Both the position numbers and the translations under genes were made by a program. From positions 1,286,311-1,350,310 of the forward strand of contig NZ_KK214998.1 in assembly GCF_000633935.1 (NCBI RefSeq): 64,000 bases of DNA. Reading direction: 5' to 3'. Numbering within the stretch: position 1 is the stretch's first letter; each line of letters opens with the position of its first letter. The notes under the pieces were generated by a model. The model was not told where the DNA came from. It worked only from the letters and a program-made list of their open reading frames with translations, and searched no databases. This DNA is from Ectothiorhodospira haloalkaliphila ATCC 51935. Lineage in GTDB: Bacteria > Pseudomonadota > Gammaproteobacteria > Ectothiorhodospirales > Ectothiorhodospiraceae. This document shows, one piece after another, positions 48,051-57,193 of the stretch.

Positions 48051-49334
48051 CTACCTTCTCAACTCCACCGGCGTGAACAGGTCCCGGAAGACCGGGAAGA
48101 TGTCTCCCCGGTTGCGCACCTTGCGCATGGCCAGGGGGCGTCCGGAAGTTGCCAGGCGCTCGTACACCTGCCACAGGTCCGTGGTCATCTCCCAGCCGCG
48201 GTCCTCGGCCACCTCGATGTAGGCGAAATACCGGCACACCGGCAAGATCACCGACTCCATCATCTCCAGCACCGCCGGGTTGTCAGCGGGGGTGTTGTCC
48301 CCGTCGGAGGCCTGGGCGGCATAGATGTTCCAGTCCGCCGGGTCGTAGCGATCCGCCACCACCTTGCGCATCTCCTCCAGGGCCGGCGACACCAGGGTGC
48401 CGCCCGTCTCCCTGGAGTAGAAGAAGGTGTCCTCATCCACCTCCTGAGCGATGTGCGTGTGGCGTATGAAGACGATGTCCACATGCCGGTAACGCCGCTG
48501 CAGGAACAGATACAGCAGCATGAAGAAGCGCTTGGCCAGATCCTTCATGTCCTCGGTCATGGAACCGGAGACGTCCATCAGACAGAACATCACCGCCTGG
48601 GAGATGGGCCGGGGTACCGGGGTGAACCGGTTGTAGCGCAGGTCGATGGGGTCGATATAGGGGATGGACCGGGTCCGCCGGGTGACTTCCTCCCGCATCT
48701 GGATCAGGTCCCGCAGCCGCTCGGGCTCCTTGCCGGTGCGCTCCAGGCGGTCGATCTCCTCGTCCAGGGCGCGGGTCTCCTCCCGCTTGGGACGACGCAG
48801 GGCCAGGCGGCGGGACAGGGAATTGCGCATGGTCCGTGCCAGATTGAGATTGGAGGGCGAACCGGACACGGAATAACCGGCGCGCTGAATGCCGTGACGC
48901 TCCACCTTCGTCACCTGGGTGTGCGCCAGGTCGGGCAGCTCCAGGTTTTCGAAGAAAAGATCCAGAAACTCGTCCTGACTCACGGTGAACTGGAACGGAT
49001 CTTCCCCCTCGCCCTGGGGGCTGCCGCCACGGCCACCGCCCCCCTGGCCACCTTCGGGTCGAGCGATGGTGTCTCCGGCGACGAACTCCTTGTTGCCCGG
49101 GACCACATGGTCACGCACGCCACGGCCGGTACCCTTGCGGAAGCTGGGCTCCTGCAGGCCGTCGGCGGGGATGCTGATCTCCTCCCCGCCCTGACCGATG
49201 TCCGCCACCTTGCGACGCGACGACACATCCCGCACCGCGTCCAGGATCTGACGCTTGGCACGGCCGATGAAGCGCTGGCGGTTGGCCAGGCTCTTGTCCT
49301 TGGGGTTCAGACGGCGGTCGACGATATTCACCAC
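48051..49334 (-). CDS. yeaH: DUF444 protein, YeaH family (VWA-like)
   Basis: 427 residues. Begins VNIVDRRLNPKDKSLANRQRF, has a Gly-rich linker (ARPEGGQGGGGRGGSPQGEGED), and a von Willebrand A-like domain with MIDAS motif CLMDVSGSMTEDMKDLAKRFF and TGGTLVSPALEEM. Works in an unknown way with the PrkA kinase. Lies 31 bases after prkA and 56 before spoVR. Confidence 0.94.
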   Translation of the reverse strand: MVNIVDRRLNPKDKSLANRQRFIGRAKRQILDAVRDVSSRRKVADIGQGGEEISIPADGLQEPSFRKGTGRGVRDHVVPGNKEFVAGDTIARPEGGQGGGGRGGSPQGEGEDPFQFTVSQDEFLDLFFENLELPDLAHTQVTKVERHGIQRAGYSVSGSPSNLNLARTMRNSLSRRLALRRPKREETRALDEEIDRLERTGKEPERLRDLIQMREEVTRRTRSIPYIDPIDLRYNRFTPVPRPISQAVMFCLMDVSGSMTEDMKDLAKRFFMLLYLFLQRRYRHVDIVFIRHTHIAQEVDEDTFFYSRETGGTLVSPALEEMRKVVADRYDPADWNIYAAQASDGDNTPADNPAVLEMMESVILPVCRYFAYIEVAEDRGWEMTTDLWQVYERLATSGRPLAMRKVRNRGDIFPVFRDLFTPVELRR

Positions 49335-49365
49335 AGGGGGCGCACCTCCCGCAGACGGGGCTTGA

Positions 49366-51309
49366 TCAGCCTGCCTGCTTGACTCGCATGTACCATTCCA
49401 CCAACCGGCGGACCTGGCGTTCGGTATAGCCGCGTTCCACCATACGCTGCACGAAATCGTTGTGCTTGCGCTCCATCTCCGAGTCCGTCTTGGCCCCGAA
49501 GCTGATCACCGGCAGCAGGTCCTCCACCTGGCTGAACATGCGCTTCTCGATCACCTCGCGGATCTTCTCGTAGGAGGTCCACGAGGGCATCTTGCCGCCC
49601 TGAGCCGCCTGCGAACGCAGCGCGAACTTGACCACCTCGTTACGAAAATCCTTGGGGTTGGCGATGCCGGCGGCCTTCTCGATCTTGGTCAGCTCCTGAT
49701 TCAGGGACTGACGATCCAGAAGCTGACCGGTGTCCGGATCCTTGAAGTCATGGTCCTCGATCCAGGCATCGGCATAGGCCACGTAACGCTCGAAGAGGTT
49801 CTGCCCGAAGTCGCTGTAGGACTCCAGATAGGCCTTCTGGATCTCGTTGCCGATGAAGTCCGCGTACCGTGGCGCCAACTCGGCCTTGATGAACTCCAGA
49901 TAACGCCGTTCGGTTTCCTCCGGGAACTGCTGGCGACGAATGGACTGCTCCAGCATGTAAAGCAGATGCACCGGGTCGGCCGCCACCTCGCGGGTGTCAT
50001 AGTTGAAGGTCTCGGAGAGCACCTTGAAGGCGAAGCGGGTGGACACCCCATCCATGCCCTCGTCCACGCCGGCCATGTCCCGGTATTCCTGCATGGACTT
50101 GGCCTTGGGATCGGTATCCTTGAGGCTCTCGCCGTTGTAGACCCGCATCTTGGAGAACAGGTTGGAGTTCTCGTGCTGACGCAGACGGGTGAGCACCGAG
50201 AACTTGGCCAGCATGTCCAGGGTGGCGGGAGCGCAGGAAGCATCGGCCAGTTCACTGGACTGGATGAGCTTCTCGTAGATCCGCGTCTCCTCATTCATGC
50301 GCAGGCAGTAGGGCACCTTGACCACGGAGATGCGGTCGATGAAGGCTTCGTTGTTCTTGTTGTTCTTGAAGGCCTGCCATTCCGATTCGTTGGAGTGGGC
50401 CATGATGATCCCCTGATAGGGGATGGCACCGATGTTCTCCGAGCCCACGTAGTTGCCTTCCTGGGTGGCGGTGAGCAGGGGGTGCAGCATCTTGATGGGG
50501 GCCTTGAACATCTCCACGAATTCGAGGATGCCCTGGTTGGCCCGGTTCAGGCCGCCGGAGTAGCTGTAGGCATCGGTGTCGTTCTGGCTGTAGAGTTCCA
50601 GCTTGCGGATGTCCACCTTGCCCACCAGCGACGAGATGTCCTGGTTGTTCTCGTCGCCGGGTTCCGTCTTGGACACGCCGATCTGCCGCAACCGGGAGGG
50701 ATACATGCGTCCCACGGAGAATCGGGAGATGTCGCCACCGAACTCGTCCAGGCGCTTCACCGCCCAGGGGGACATCAGCCCGCTCAGGCGCCGACGGGGA
50801 ATCCCGAAACGCTCTTCCAGATCCTGCCCCATGGCGGGATCGAACAGCCCCAGGGGGCTTTCGAACACCGGCGACACCTCATCACCGGCCTTGAGCACGT
50901 AGATGGGGAATTTCTCCATGAGCGCCTTGAGCCGCTCCGCCAGGGACGACTTGCCGCCCCCCACCGGCCCGAGCAGGTAGAGGATCTGCTTGCGCTCCTC
51001 CAGGCCCTGCGCCGCATAGCGGAAGAAACCCACAATGCGCTCGATGGTCTCTTCCATCCCGTAAAAGTCCTCGAATGCGGGATACACCTTGATGGTGCGG
51101 TTCATGAAGATACGACCCAGACGCTCGTCCTTGGCGGTGTCCACAACCTTCGGCTCACCGATGGCCTGTACCAGGCGCTCGGCGGCAGTGGCGTACCGCA
51201 TGGGGTCGTCCCGGCATCCTTCCAGGTACTCACTCAATGACATGTCGGCCTCCTGCCGCTTCTGATAGGAACGTGCATACTGAGCAATCAAGGCTTCGGC
51301 CGAATCCAT
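49366..51309 (-). CDS. prkA: Serine protein kinase PrkA (YeaG)
   Basis: 647 residues (E. coli YeaG is 644). AAA+ domain with Walker A LLGPVGGGKSSLAERLK, GLFDPAMGQDLEERFGIPRRRLSGLMSPWAVKRL, then the PrkA C-terminal kinase-like domain with ILEFVEMFKAPIKMLHPLLTATQEGNY. First gene of the prkA-yeaH-spoVR operon. Start at 51309 has AAGGGGG 8 bases upstream; the open frame to 51399 would overlap the promoter. A sigma-54 promoter lies 47-62 bases upstream of the ATG. In E. coli yeaGH is known to be sigma-54/NtrC regulated. Confidence 0.96.
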   Translation of the reverse strand: MDSAEALIAQYARSYQKRQEADMSLSEYLEGCRDDPMRYATAAERLVQAIGEPKVVDTAKDERLGRIFMNRTIKVYPAFEDFYGMEETIERIVGFFRYAAQGLEERKQILYLLGPVGGGKSSLAERLKALMEKFPIYVLKAGDEVSPVFESPLGLFDPAMGQDLEERFGIPRRRLSGLMSPWAVKRLDEFGGDISRFSVGRMYPSRLRQIGVSKTEPGDENNQDISSLVGKVDIRKLELYSQNDTDAYSYSGGLNRANQGILEFVEMFKAPIKMLHPLLTATQEGNYVGSENIGAIPYQGIIMAHSNESEWQAFKNNKNNEAFIDRISVVKVPYCLRMNEETRIYEKLIQSSELADASCAPATLDMLAKFSVLTRLRQHENSNLFSKMRVYNGESLKDTDPKAKSMQEYRDMAGVDEGMDGVSTRFAFKVLSETFNYDTREVAADPVHLLYMLEQSIRRQQFPEETERRYLEFIKAELAPRYADFIGNEIQKAYLESYSDFGQNLFERYVAYADAWIEDHDFKDPDTGQLLDRQSLNQELTKIEKAAGIANPKDFRNEVVKFALRSQAAQGGKMPSWTSYEKIREVIEKRMFSQVEDLLPVISFGAKTDSEMERKHNDFVQRMVERGYTERQVRRLVEWYMRVKQAG

Positions 51310-51355
51310 CGCAATCACCCCCTTGTTGGAGTCCGATCTCACTGTGCATTCCCCA

Positions 51356-51371
51356 TGCAAGGGAGATACCA
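51356..51371 (-). promoter_or_regulatory. Sigma-54 promoter of the prkA operon
   Basis: Minus-strand TGGTATCTCCCTTGCA keeps GG at -24, GC at -12, ten bases between, and the full TTGCA element. It predicts a start near 51345 and a 36-base leader with AAGGGGG at the right place for the ATG at 51309. No good NtrC box was found within 150 bases upstream. Confidence 0.65.
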
Positions 51372-51699
51372 CAGTCAGCAATTGTCGCACCCGAGTCACC
51401 AGGCTGCCCCGTCGCGAACGGGGCCCGGATGGGGACAGCCTGCATGGGATCGTGGGTGGGATGCCCGGGCCTTCTCAAAGCGTGGCCCGTGGCTCGTCTG
51501 TTGAGTTGGACGCTGACCCGGGCGCGCAGTTCCTGTGCATACCCGGGTTTTTGCCTCAGGATTGTGCAGGCGGACCCCACACCGGCAAGCCGTTAAGATA
51601 CCGTGCCGGACGTTTACTGAGCATAGACCATGGCAGCGAGCATTCAGTGCCCACTGGCCGAAGACCCAACTTCCCCGATCCCGGGGACCGGAGTTCAAC
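51372..51699. other. Non-coding divergent region
   Basis: Together with 51310-51371 this 390-base stretch separates prkA from the Cys-rich gene. It holds the sigma-54 promoter and a second, weaker GG-N10-GC match (51386-51401, minus). A small CCCCGATCCCGGGG hairpin lies at 51673-51686, close to the ribosome binding site of the next gene. No gene is supported; the open frames are extensions of the neighbours. Confidence 0.6.
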
Positions 51700-52062
51700 A
51701 TGGAACCCAAAGACAGCACCCGAAACGAGGCCTTCAAGGGTTTCACCAACGACGCCTGCCCGTTCATGCCCTGCCACCAGGGGGTGAAACGCGAATTCAA
51801 TTGCCTGTTCTGTTACTGCCCCCTGATTGCCTACGAATGCCCCGGACCCTACCGCGTGATCACCGACCGTCACGGCATGCGACGCAAGGATTGCAGCCCC
51901 TGCAACCTGCCCCATAACGGCTATCTTCAATCGTGGAGCTTCATCCAGAAATGGCTGGAGCGACCGGTGCTTTGGGACGGTCACGAGCAGACCCGTTATC
52001 AGGTGGACCTGCCCGAGGATGCCGAGCCCCGGCGTGGTGGGCCGCAAGGGGAGACTGATTGA
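51700..52062 (+). CDS. Cysteine-rich small domain protein (COG2158/PF04071 type)
   Basis: 120 residues with eight Cys in the metal-binding pattern CPFMPCH...FNCLFCYCPLIAYECPGPY...KDCSPCNLPHN. This matches the 'cysteine-rich small domain' group, often found with cobalamin genes in other genomes; function unknown. Start 51700 with GGAG 6 bases upstream. It lies directly before bchE and the cobQ pair, which supports a tie to B12 or to the radical-SAM cyclase. Confidence 0.85.
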   Translation: MEPKDSTRNEAFKGFTNDACPFMPCHQGVKREFNCLFCYCPLIAYECPGPYRVITDRHGMRRKDCSPCNLPHNGYLQSWSFIQKWLERPVLWDGHEQTRYQVDLPEDAEPRRGGPQGETD

Positions 52063-52096
52063 CGGAGATCAGGTGAAGCCAGGGCCAGGATACCCA

Positions 52097-52140
52097 ACTG
52101 TCCACCGAGGTTGACAGTCTTTAAAACGCGCGGGTAGGAT
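52097..52140 (+). promoter_or_regulatory. bchE promoter with PpsR/CrtJ-like operator
   Basis: TTGACA (52111-52116, perfect -35) and TAGGAT (52135-52140) are 18 bases apart. The -35 lies in the inverted repeat ACTGTC-N10-GACAGT (52097-52118), which includes TGT-N12-ACA (52099-52116), the PpsR/CrtJ recognition pattern used for pigment genes in purple bacteria. Repression by a PpsR-type protein is inferred. The leader is about 90 bases and has a CCGCCCG/CGGGCGG hairpin. Confidence 0.55.
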
Positions 52141-52236
52141 CAAGCGATCCGGGGACCCAAGGAATCTGCCCCGCCTGTATTGTTCGTCTCCGCCCGCCGG
52201 GCGGGGGCGATGAATCCTTTTCGCGGGAGCGTACGT

Positions 52237-53922
52237 ATGCGAATCCTCTTCGTCCATCCGAACTACCATTCCGGTGGCGCCGAAATCGCCGGTAAATGGT
52301 CACCCGCCTGGGTGGCCTACCTGGCCGGGTATCTCAAGACTCATGGCTACGAGGACTACACCTTCGTGGATGCCATGACCGACGAGATCTCCGACGAGGA
52401 TCTGCGCAAGATCTTCGCCGAAGCCCAGCCGGATATCATCGCCTGTACCGCCGTGACCCCCGCCATCTACAAGGCGGAGGAAACCCTCAAGATTGCCAAG
52501 GAAGCCTGTCCCAATGCGGTCACGCTGCTGGGCGGCATCCACGCCACCTTCATGTTCCAGCAGGTGCTCACTGAGGCCCCCTGGATCGATGCCATCATCC
52601 GAGGCGAAGGCGAAGCCGTCACCCTGGACCTGGTGCGCACCGTGGACGAGGGTCGCTGGCCCGAGGCCCGGAGCGAAGTACGCGGCATTGCCTACGTGGA
52701 AAACGATCAGGTGGTGGCAACCCCCGCCGCCCCCACCATCCGGGACGTGGACTCCATCATCCCCGACTGGGGCGTGCTGGACTGGAAGAAATACATCTAC
52801 ATCCCCATGGGCGTGCCGGTGGCCACCCCCAACATGGCACGCGGCTGCCCCTTCACCTGCAGCTTCTGCTCCCAGTGGAAGTTCTGGCGTGACTACCGGG
52901 TGCGCGATCCCAAGAAGGTGGTGGACGAGATCGAGATCCTGGTCAAGGAGCATGGCGTCGGCTTCTTCATCCTCGCCGACGAAGAGCCCACCATCAACAA
53001 GGCCAAGTTCGTGGAGTTCTGTCAGGAACTCATCGACCGCGACCTGGGCGTGCTCTGGGGCATCAACACCCGCGTGACCGACGTCATGCGCGACGAGGAT
53101 CTGCTGCCCTTCTACCGCAAGGCCGGTCTGGTGCACATCTCCCTGGGCACCGAGGCGGCGGCACAGCTCAACCTGGACCTGTTCGTCAAGGAAACCACGG
53201 TGGCCCAGAACAAGCGCGCCATCGAACTGCTGCGCAACGCCGGCATCGTCACCGAGGCCCAGTTCATCGTCGGCCTGGAGAATGAGACCGCCGAGACCCT
53301 GGAAGAGACCTTCAAGCTGTGCATGGACTGGAATCCCGACATGGCCAACTGGGCCATGTTCACCCCCTGGCCCTTCTCCGATCTGTACACCGAGATGGGC
53401 GACAAGGTGGAGATCCACGACTTTGCCAAGTACAACTTCGTCACCCCCATCATGAAACCCGCGGCCATGACCCGGGGCGAACTGCTGGACCGGGTGATGC
53501 ACAACTATCGCCGCTTCTACATGAAAAAGGCCTTCCTGGGCTATCCCTGGGAGCGCAACCCGCTGCGTCGCAAGTACCTGCTGGGTTGTCTCAAGGCCTT
53601 CTTGAAGAGTGCCTTCGAGCGTCGCTTCTACGACCTGGGCAAGGCCGGTTACTGGGGCCCGCAGTCCCGCAAGACGGTGGACTGGAAGTTCGACCACTCC
53701 CGCAAGCTGGTCAAGCCGGACGCCCAGCTGGAAGAGCAGATCGTGAAGTGGAAGAGCGCCCCGGCCCGCAAGCGCGGCGGCAAGCCCGCCAAGGCCGGTG
53801 CGGCTGCCGAGGCCACGCAGATGGATCCGTCCCAGGTGAAGATCTGCGGCGGTGGCGATCAGCAGCTTGAAGAGAGCCTGGATGACGCCAAGATCAAGGA
53901 GAAGATCAAGGAAAACGCCTGA
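52237..53922 (+). CDS. bchE: Anaerobic Mg-protoporphyrin IX monomethyl ester cyclase BchE
   Basis: 561 residues. Radical-SAM, cobalamin-dependent enzyme that makes the isocyclic ring of bacteriochlorophyll without oxygen. N-terminal B12-binding domain ([35 protein letters not shown]), then [21 protein letters not shown] with the CxxxCxxC cluster ligands, and the C-terminal BchE region ([46 protein letters not shown]). The tail ends in a Lys/Ala-rich stretch plus [12 protein letters not shown]. Start 52237 with GGGAG upstream; the 19 codons before it have no site. It marks the organism as a phototroph. A strong terminator follows. Confidence 0.95.
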   Translation: MRILFVHPNYHSGGAEIAGKWSPAWVAYLAGYLKTHGYEDYTFVDAMTDEISDEDLRKIFAEAQPDIIACTAVTPAIYKAEETLKIAKEACPNAVTLLGGIHATFMFQQVLTEAPWIDAIIRGEGEAVTLDLVRTVDEGRWPEARSEVRGIAYVENDQVVATPAAPTIRDVDSIIPDWGVLDWKKYIYIPMGVPVATPNMARGCPFTCSFCSQWKFWRDYRVRDPKKVVDEIEILVKEHGVGFFILADEEPTINKAKFVEFCQELIDRDLGVLWGINTRVTDVMRDEDLLPFYRKAGLVHISLGTEAAAQLNLDLFVKETTVAQNKRAIELLRNAGIVTEAQFIVGLENETAETLEETFKLCMDWNPDMANWAMFTPWPFSDLYTEMGDKVEIHDFAKYNFVTPIMKPAAMTRGELLDRVMHNYRRFYMKKAFLGYPWERNPLRRKYLLGCLKAFLKSAFERRFYDLGKAGYWGPQSRKTVDWKFDHSRKLVKPDAQLEEQIVKWKSAPARKRGGKPAKAGAAAEATQMDPSQVKICGGGDQQLEESLDDAKIKEKIKENA

Positions 53923-53961
53923 CCCCTCGGGCTGACCTGCTCTAACCTGATCCGCAATTGT

Positions 53962-53988
53962 AAAGGGCGCCCCATGGGCGCCCTTTTT
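53962..53988 (+). terminator. Rho-independent terminator after bchE
   Basis: AAAGGGCGCCC (53962-53972), loop CAT, GGGCGCCCTTT (53976-53986), then T5. This is the clearest terminator of the window. The cobQ pair begins 23 bases later, so it needs its own promoter or partial read-through. Confidence 0.92.
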
Positions 53989-54010
53989 CTGTCCGCTGAG
54001 GAAAAACCCC

Positions 54011-55576
54011 GTGATCGATGACCCTACTGCCCCCATCGACTTCCCTGCCCTGCCCCAGGCCGGCCCGCGCCAGGCGAAGGCGCTGATGATCCAGGGCACC
54101 AGCTCGGACGTGGGCAAGAGCCTGCTGGTGGCCGGCCTGTGCCGGGCCTATGCGCGACGGGGCCTGAAGGTGCGACCCTTCAAGGCCCAGAACATGAGCA
54201 ACAACGCCGCCGTCACCGCCGACAGCGACCTGCCGCCGGGACCCGACGGCCAGGCACCCCGGGGCGAGATCGGTCGCGCCCAGGCCCTGCAGGCCCGGGC
54301 CTGCGGCGTGGAACCCTCCATCCACATGAACCCGGTCCTGCTCAAGCCCCAGACCCTCATCGGCTCCCAGGTGGTGCTGCGCGGCCGGGTGCTCGGCAAC
54401 TGCCGCGCCAAGGTCTACCACAAGATGAAGCCGCAGTTGCTGCCGGCGGTGCTGGACAGCTTTCACCGCACCGCCGCCCAGGCGGACCTGGTGCTGGTGG
54501 AGGGTGCGGGCAGCGGCGCCGAGGTGTACTTGCGCAAGTCTGACATCACCAACATGAAGCTGGCGGAACTGGCGGACCTGCCCGTGGTGGTGCTGGGCGA
54601 CATCGACCGCGGCGGTGCCCTGGCGGCCATCGTCGGCACCCATGCCCTGCTCAACGAGTCCGAGAACGCCCGGGTGGTGGGTTACATCATCAACAAGTTC
54701 CGTGGTGATCTCTCCCTGTTCGAGCCCGCCTGCGAACTCATGACCCAGCGCACCGGCTGGCCCTGGCTGGGTGTGGTGCGCTGGTTTGAATCCGCTTCAC
54801 GACTGCCGGCGGAGGACTCCCTGGCCCTGGAGCGACCGGCGGAAGGTGAGGGACACGGTCTCAACATCGCCGTACCGCAGCTCTCCCGGGTGGCCAATTT
54901 CGACGATCTGGATCCCCTGGCGGCCGAACCGGGCGTGAGCGTGAACTGGGTGAAACCCGGCACGCCGATCCCCCGGGAAACCGATGTGGTCATCCTGCCA
55001 GGCTCCAAGTCCACCCGCGCGGATCTTGAAGTGATGCGCCGCGAGGGCTGGGACATCGACATCCTGGCCCATGTGCGCCAGGGCGGGCGCGTGGTTGGCC
55101 TGTGCGCCGGATTCCAGATGCTGGGCCGGGTGGTGCGCGATCCCCAGGGCATCGAGGGTGAGCCCGGCGAGACACCGGGGCTCGGGCTCCTGGACGTGGA
55201 GACCGAGATCAGCGGCGAGAAACAACTCATCGACCTGGATGCCAGGGATCAAGCCAGTGGCTGTCGTGTCACCGGCTACGAGATGCACATGGGCCGCACC
55301 CACGGCGCCGGCCTGGATCGCCCCTGGCTGATGCTGGAGGACAAACAGGGCAAGCCCCGGCCTGAAGGCGCCATGTCTGCCGATGGTCGGGTCACCGGCG
55401 CCTATGTGCACGGCATCTTCGGCAATGATGATTTTCGCGCTCACTGGCTGCGCCGCGTGGGAGCCGAGGCCTCCACCCTGGATTACGAGGCCCGCGTCGA
55501 GGCGGCCCTGGAAGCCCTGGCAGATCACTGCGAGGACAACCTGGACCTGGACGCACTGCTGGCGCTGGCGCGATGA
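54011..55576 (+). CDS. cobQ: Cobyric acid synthase CobQ, first copy
   Basis: 521 residues. Uses glutamine to amidate cobyrinic a,c-diamide at four carboxylates in B12 synthesis. N-terminal synthetase domain: MIQGTSSDVGKSLLVAGLCR (P-loop), RPFKAQNMSNNAAVT, EGAGSGAEVYL, the conserved VVVLGDIDRGGALAAIVGT. C-terminal class I amidotransferase domain with nucleophile Cys in VVGLCAGFQMLG and His in GAYVHGIFG. Start is GTG at 54011 with GAGGA upstream. The stop overlaps the second copy by 4 bases. Confidence 0.93.
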   Translation: MIDDPTAPIDFPALPQAGPRQAKALMIQGTSSDVGKSLLVAGLCRAYARRGLKVRPFKAQNMSNNAAVTADSDLPPGPDGQAPRGEIGRAQALQARACGVEPSIHMNPVLLKPQTLIGSQVVLRGRVLGNCRAKVYHKMKPQLLPAVLDSFHRTAAQADLVLVEGAGSGAEVYLRKSDITNMKLAELADLPVVVLGDIDRGGALAAIVGTHALLNESENARVVGYIINKFRGDLSLFEPACELMTQRTGWPWLGVVRWFESASRLPAEDSLALERPAEGEGHGLNIAVPQLSRVANFDDLDPLAAEPGVSVNWVKPGTPIPRETDVVILPGSKSTRADLEVMRREGWDIDILAHVRQGGRVVGLCAGFQMLGRVVRDPQGIEGEPGETPGLGLLDVETEISGEKQLIDLDARDQASGCRVTGYEMHMGRTHGAGLDRPWLMLEDKQGKPRPEGAMSADGRVTGAYVHGIFGNDDFRAHWLRRVGAEASTLDYEARVEAALEALADHCEDNLDLDALLALAR

Positions 55577-57108
55577 CATCTAAGCTGAACATGGCCCGGG
55601 TGCTCATGATCCAGGGCACCAATGCCGATGTCGGCAAGAGCCTGGTGGTGGCCGGCCTGTGCCGGGCCTTCACGCGCCGCGGCCTGACCGTGCGCCCCTT
55701 CAAGGCCCAGAACATGAGCAACAACGCGGCGGTCACCGTGGACTCGGATGCACCACCCCGGGCCGATGGCACACCGGTGCGCGGCGAGATCGGCCGGGCC
55801 CAGGCCCTGCAGGCCCTGGCCTGTGGCGCACCCAACTCGGTCCATATGAACCCGGTACTGCTCAAGCCCCAAAGCGACATGGACAGCCAGGTGGTGCAGC
55901 GGGGCCGGGTGCTGGGCACCTGGTCCGCTGCCGGCTATCAGACCATGAAGACGGACCTGCTGCCCGCCGTGGTGGACAGCCTGCACCGCCTGGCCGCCGA
56001 GTCGGACCTGGTGCTCATCGAAGGGGCCGGCTGCGGTTCGGAACGCTATCTGCGGGCCCGGGACATCACCAACATGGGCCTGGCCGAAGCAGCGGACATC
56101 CCGGTAATCCTGCTGGGCGAAGATGCCCGGGGCGGCATCACCGCCTCCGTGCTGGGATCGCACCAGCTGTGGACTACCTCGGAACGGGCCCGCGTCCAGG
56201 GTTATCTGGTGAACCGCTTTCGCGGCGATCCGGCCGTCTTCGCCCCCGCTGCCGAGGACATGACCCGCGCCACCGGCTGGCCCAACCTGGGCCTGATCCG
56301 CTGGTTCGACGGCGCCGCCCGTCTGGCCCAGGAGGACTCCCTGGCCCTGGACCAGCAACATTCAAGTTCAGGTCCCGGCCTTCGCATCGTCGTCCCGCGC
56401 CTGCCCCGGGTGGCCAATTTCGACGACCTGGATCCCCTGGCCGCCGAACCGGGGGTGGACGTGCGCTGGATCCCACCGGGCCAGCCCCTGCCCCGGGATG
56501 CGGACGTCGTCCTGCTGCCCGGCTCCAAGGCCACCCGCAGCGACCTGGAATGCCTCTACCGGGAAGGCTGGCATCATGACATCCACACTCATGTGCGCCA
56601 TGGCGGCCACGTGGTGGGCCTGTGTGCCGGCTACCAGATGCTGGGTCGGGTGATCCGCGACCCCGAAGGGATCGAGGGACCGGCCGGCGATACCCCCGGC
56701 CTGGGCCTGCTGGACATGGAAACCACCCTCACCGGCGACAAGCGCCTGCTGGACCTGGACGCCCGCGACCGGCTCAGCGGCGAGGCCCTCACCGGCTACG
56801 AGATGCACATGGGCCGCACCGCCGGCCCCGCCCTGGAGACTCCCTGGTTGATCCTTGAGGACACCGAAGGCACCCGCCCCGAAGGTGCCCGATCGGCCAA
56901 CGGGCGCATCATGGGCGGCTACGTCCACGGCCTCTTCGCCGCCGATGGCTTCCGGCGCCACTGGCTGGAAGGTCTGGGTGCCCGATCATCCAGCCTGCAT
57001 TACGCCCAGCGCGTGGAAGCCACGCTGCATGCCTTTGCCGAGCAGCTGGAAGAAGACCTGGACCTGGATCGGCTGTGGGAACTGGCGCAGCCACCGGGGC
57101 TCAAATAG
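55573..57108 (+). CDS. Cobyric acid synthase-like protein, second copy
   Basis: 511 residues, colinear with the first copy along its length (MIQGTNADVGKSLVVAGLCRAFTRRGL; RPFKAQNMSNNAAVTVDSD). It keeps the amidotransferase Cys (VVGLCAGYQMLG) and His (GGYVHGLFA). In the synthetase domain it deviates: GDIDRGG of the first copy reads GEDARGG here, and EGAGSGAEVYL reads EGAGCGSERYL. It is complete and in frame, with normal codon use, so it is not a decaying copy. Its target may be the same amidation or part of it; that is open. ATGA overlap with cobQ. Confidence 0.88.
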   Translation: MTSKLNMARVLMIQGTNADVGKSLVVAGLCRAFTRRGLTVRPFKAQNMSNNAAVTVDSDAPPRADGTPVRGEIGRAQALQALACGAPNSVHMNPVLLKPQSDMDSQVVQRGRVLGTWSAAGYQTMKTDLLPAVVDSLHRLAAESDLVLIEGAGCGSERYLRARDITNMGLAEAADIPVILLGEDARGGITASVLGSHQLWTTSERARVQGYLVNRFRGDPAVFAPAAEDMTRATGWPNLGLIRWFDGAARLAQEDSLALDQQHSSSGPGLRIVVPRLPRVANFDDLDPLAAEPGVDVRWIPPGQPLPRDADVVLLPGSKATRSDLECLYREGWHHDIHTHVRHGGHVVGLCAGYQMLGRVIRDPEGIEGPAGDTPGLGLLDMETTLTGDKRLLDLDARDRLSGEALTGYEMHMGRTAGPALETPWLILEDTEGTRPEGARSANGRIMGGYVHGLFAADGFRRHWLEGLGARSSSLHYAQRVEATLHAFAEQLEEDLDLDRLWELAQPPGLK

Positions 57109-57193
57109 CGCCAGAGGGACCGCTGTCAGGGGATACGGCGTCGGAGATAACCTGCGAGAAAATGATGACATCACTGGTATTCGAGGCCTGCCC

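Noticed and set aside
51386..51401. Second sigma-54-like match upstream of prkA
   Set aside because: GG-N10-GC is present but the flanking consensus (TTGCA) is not; the match at 51356-51371 is better and better placed.
52063..52236. Cobalamin riboswitch in the bchE leader
   Set aside because: A GAAGCCAGGGCC stretch at 52073-52084 recalls the B12 box, but the other conserved parts are absent and it lies upstream of the likely -35 box.
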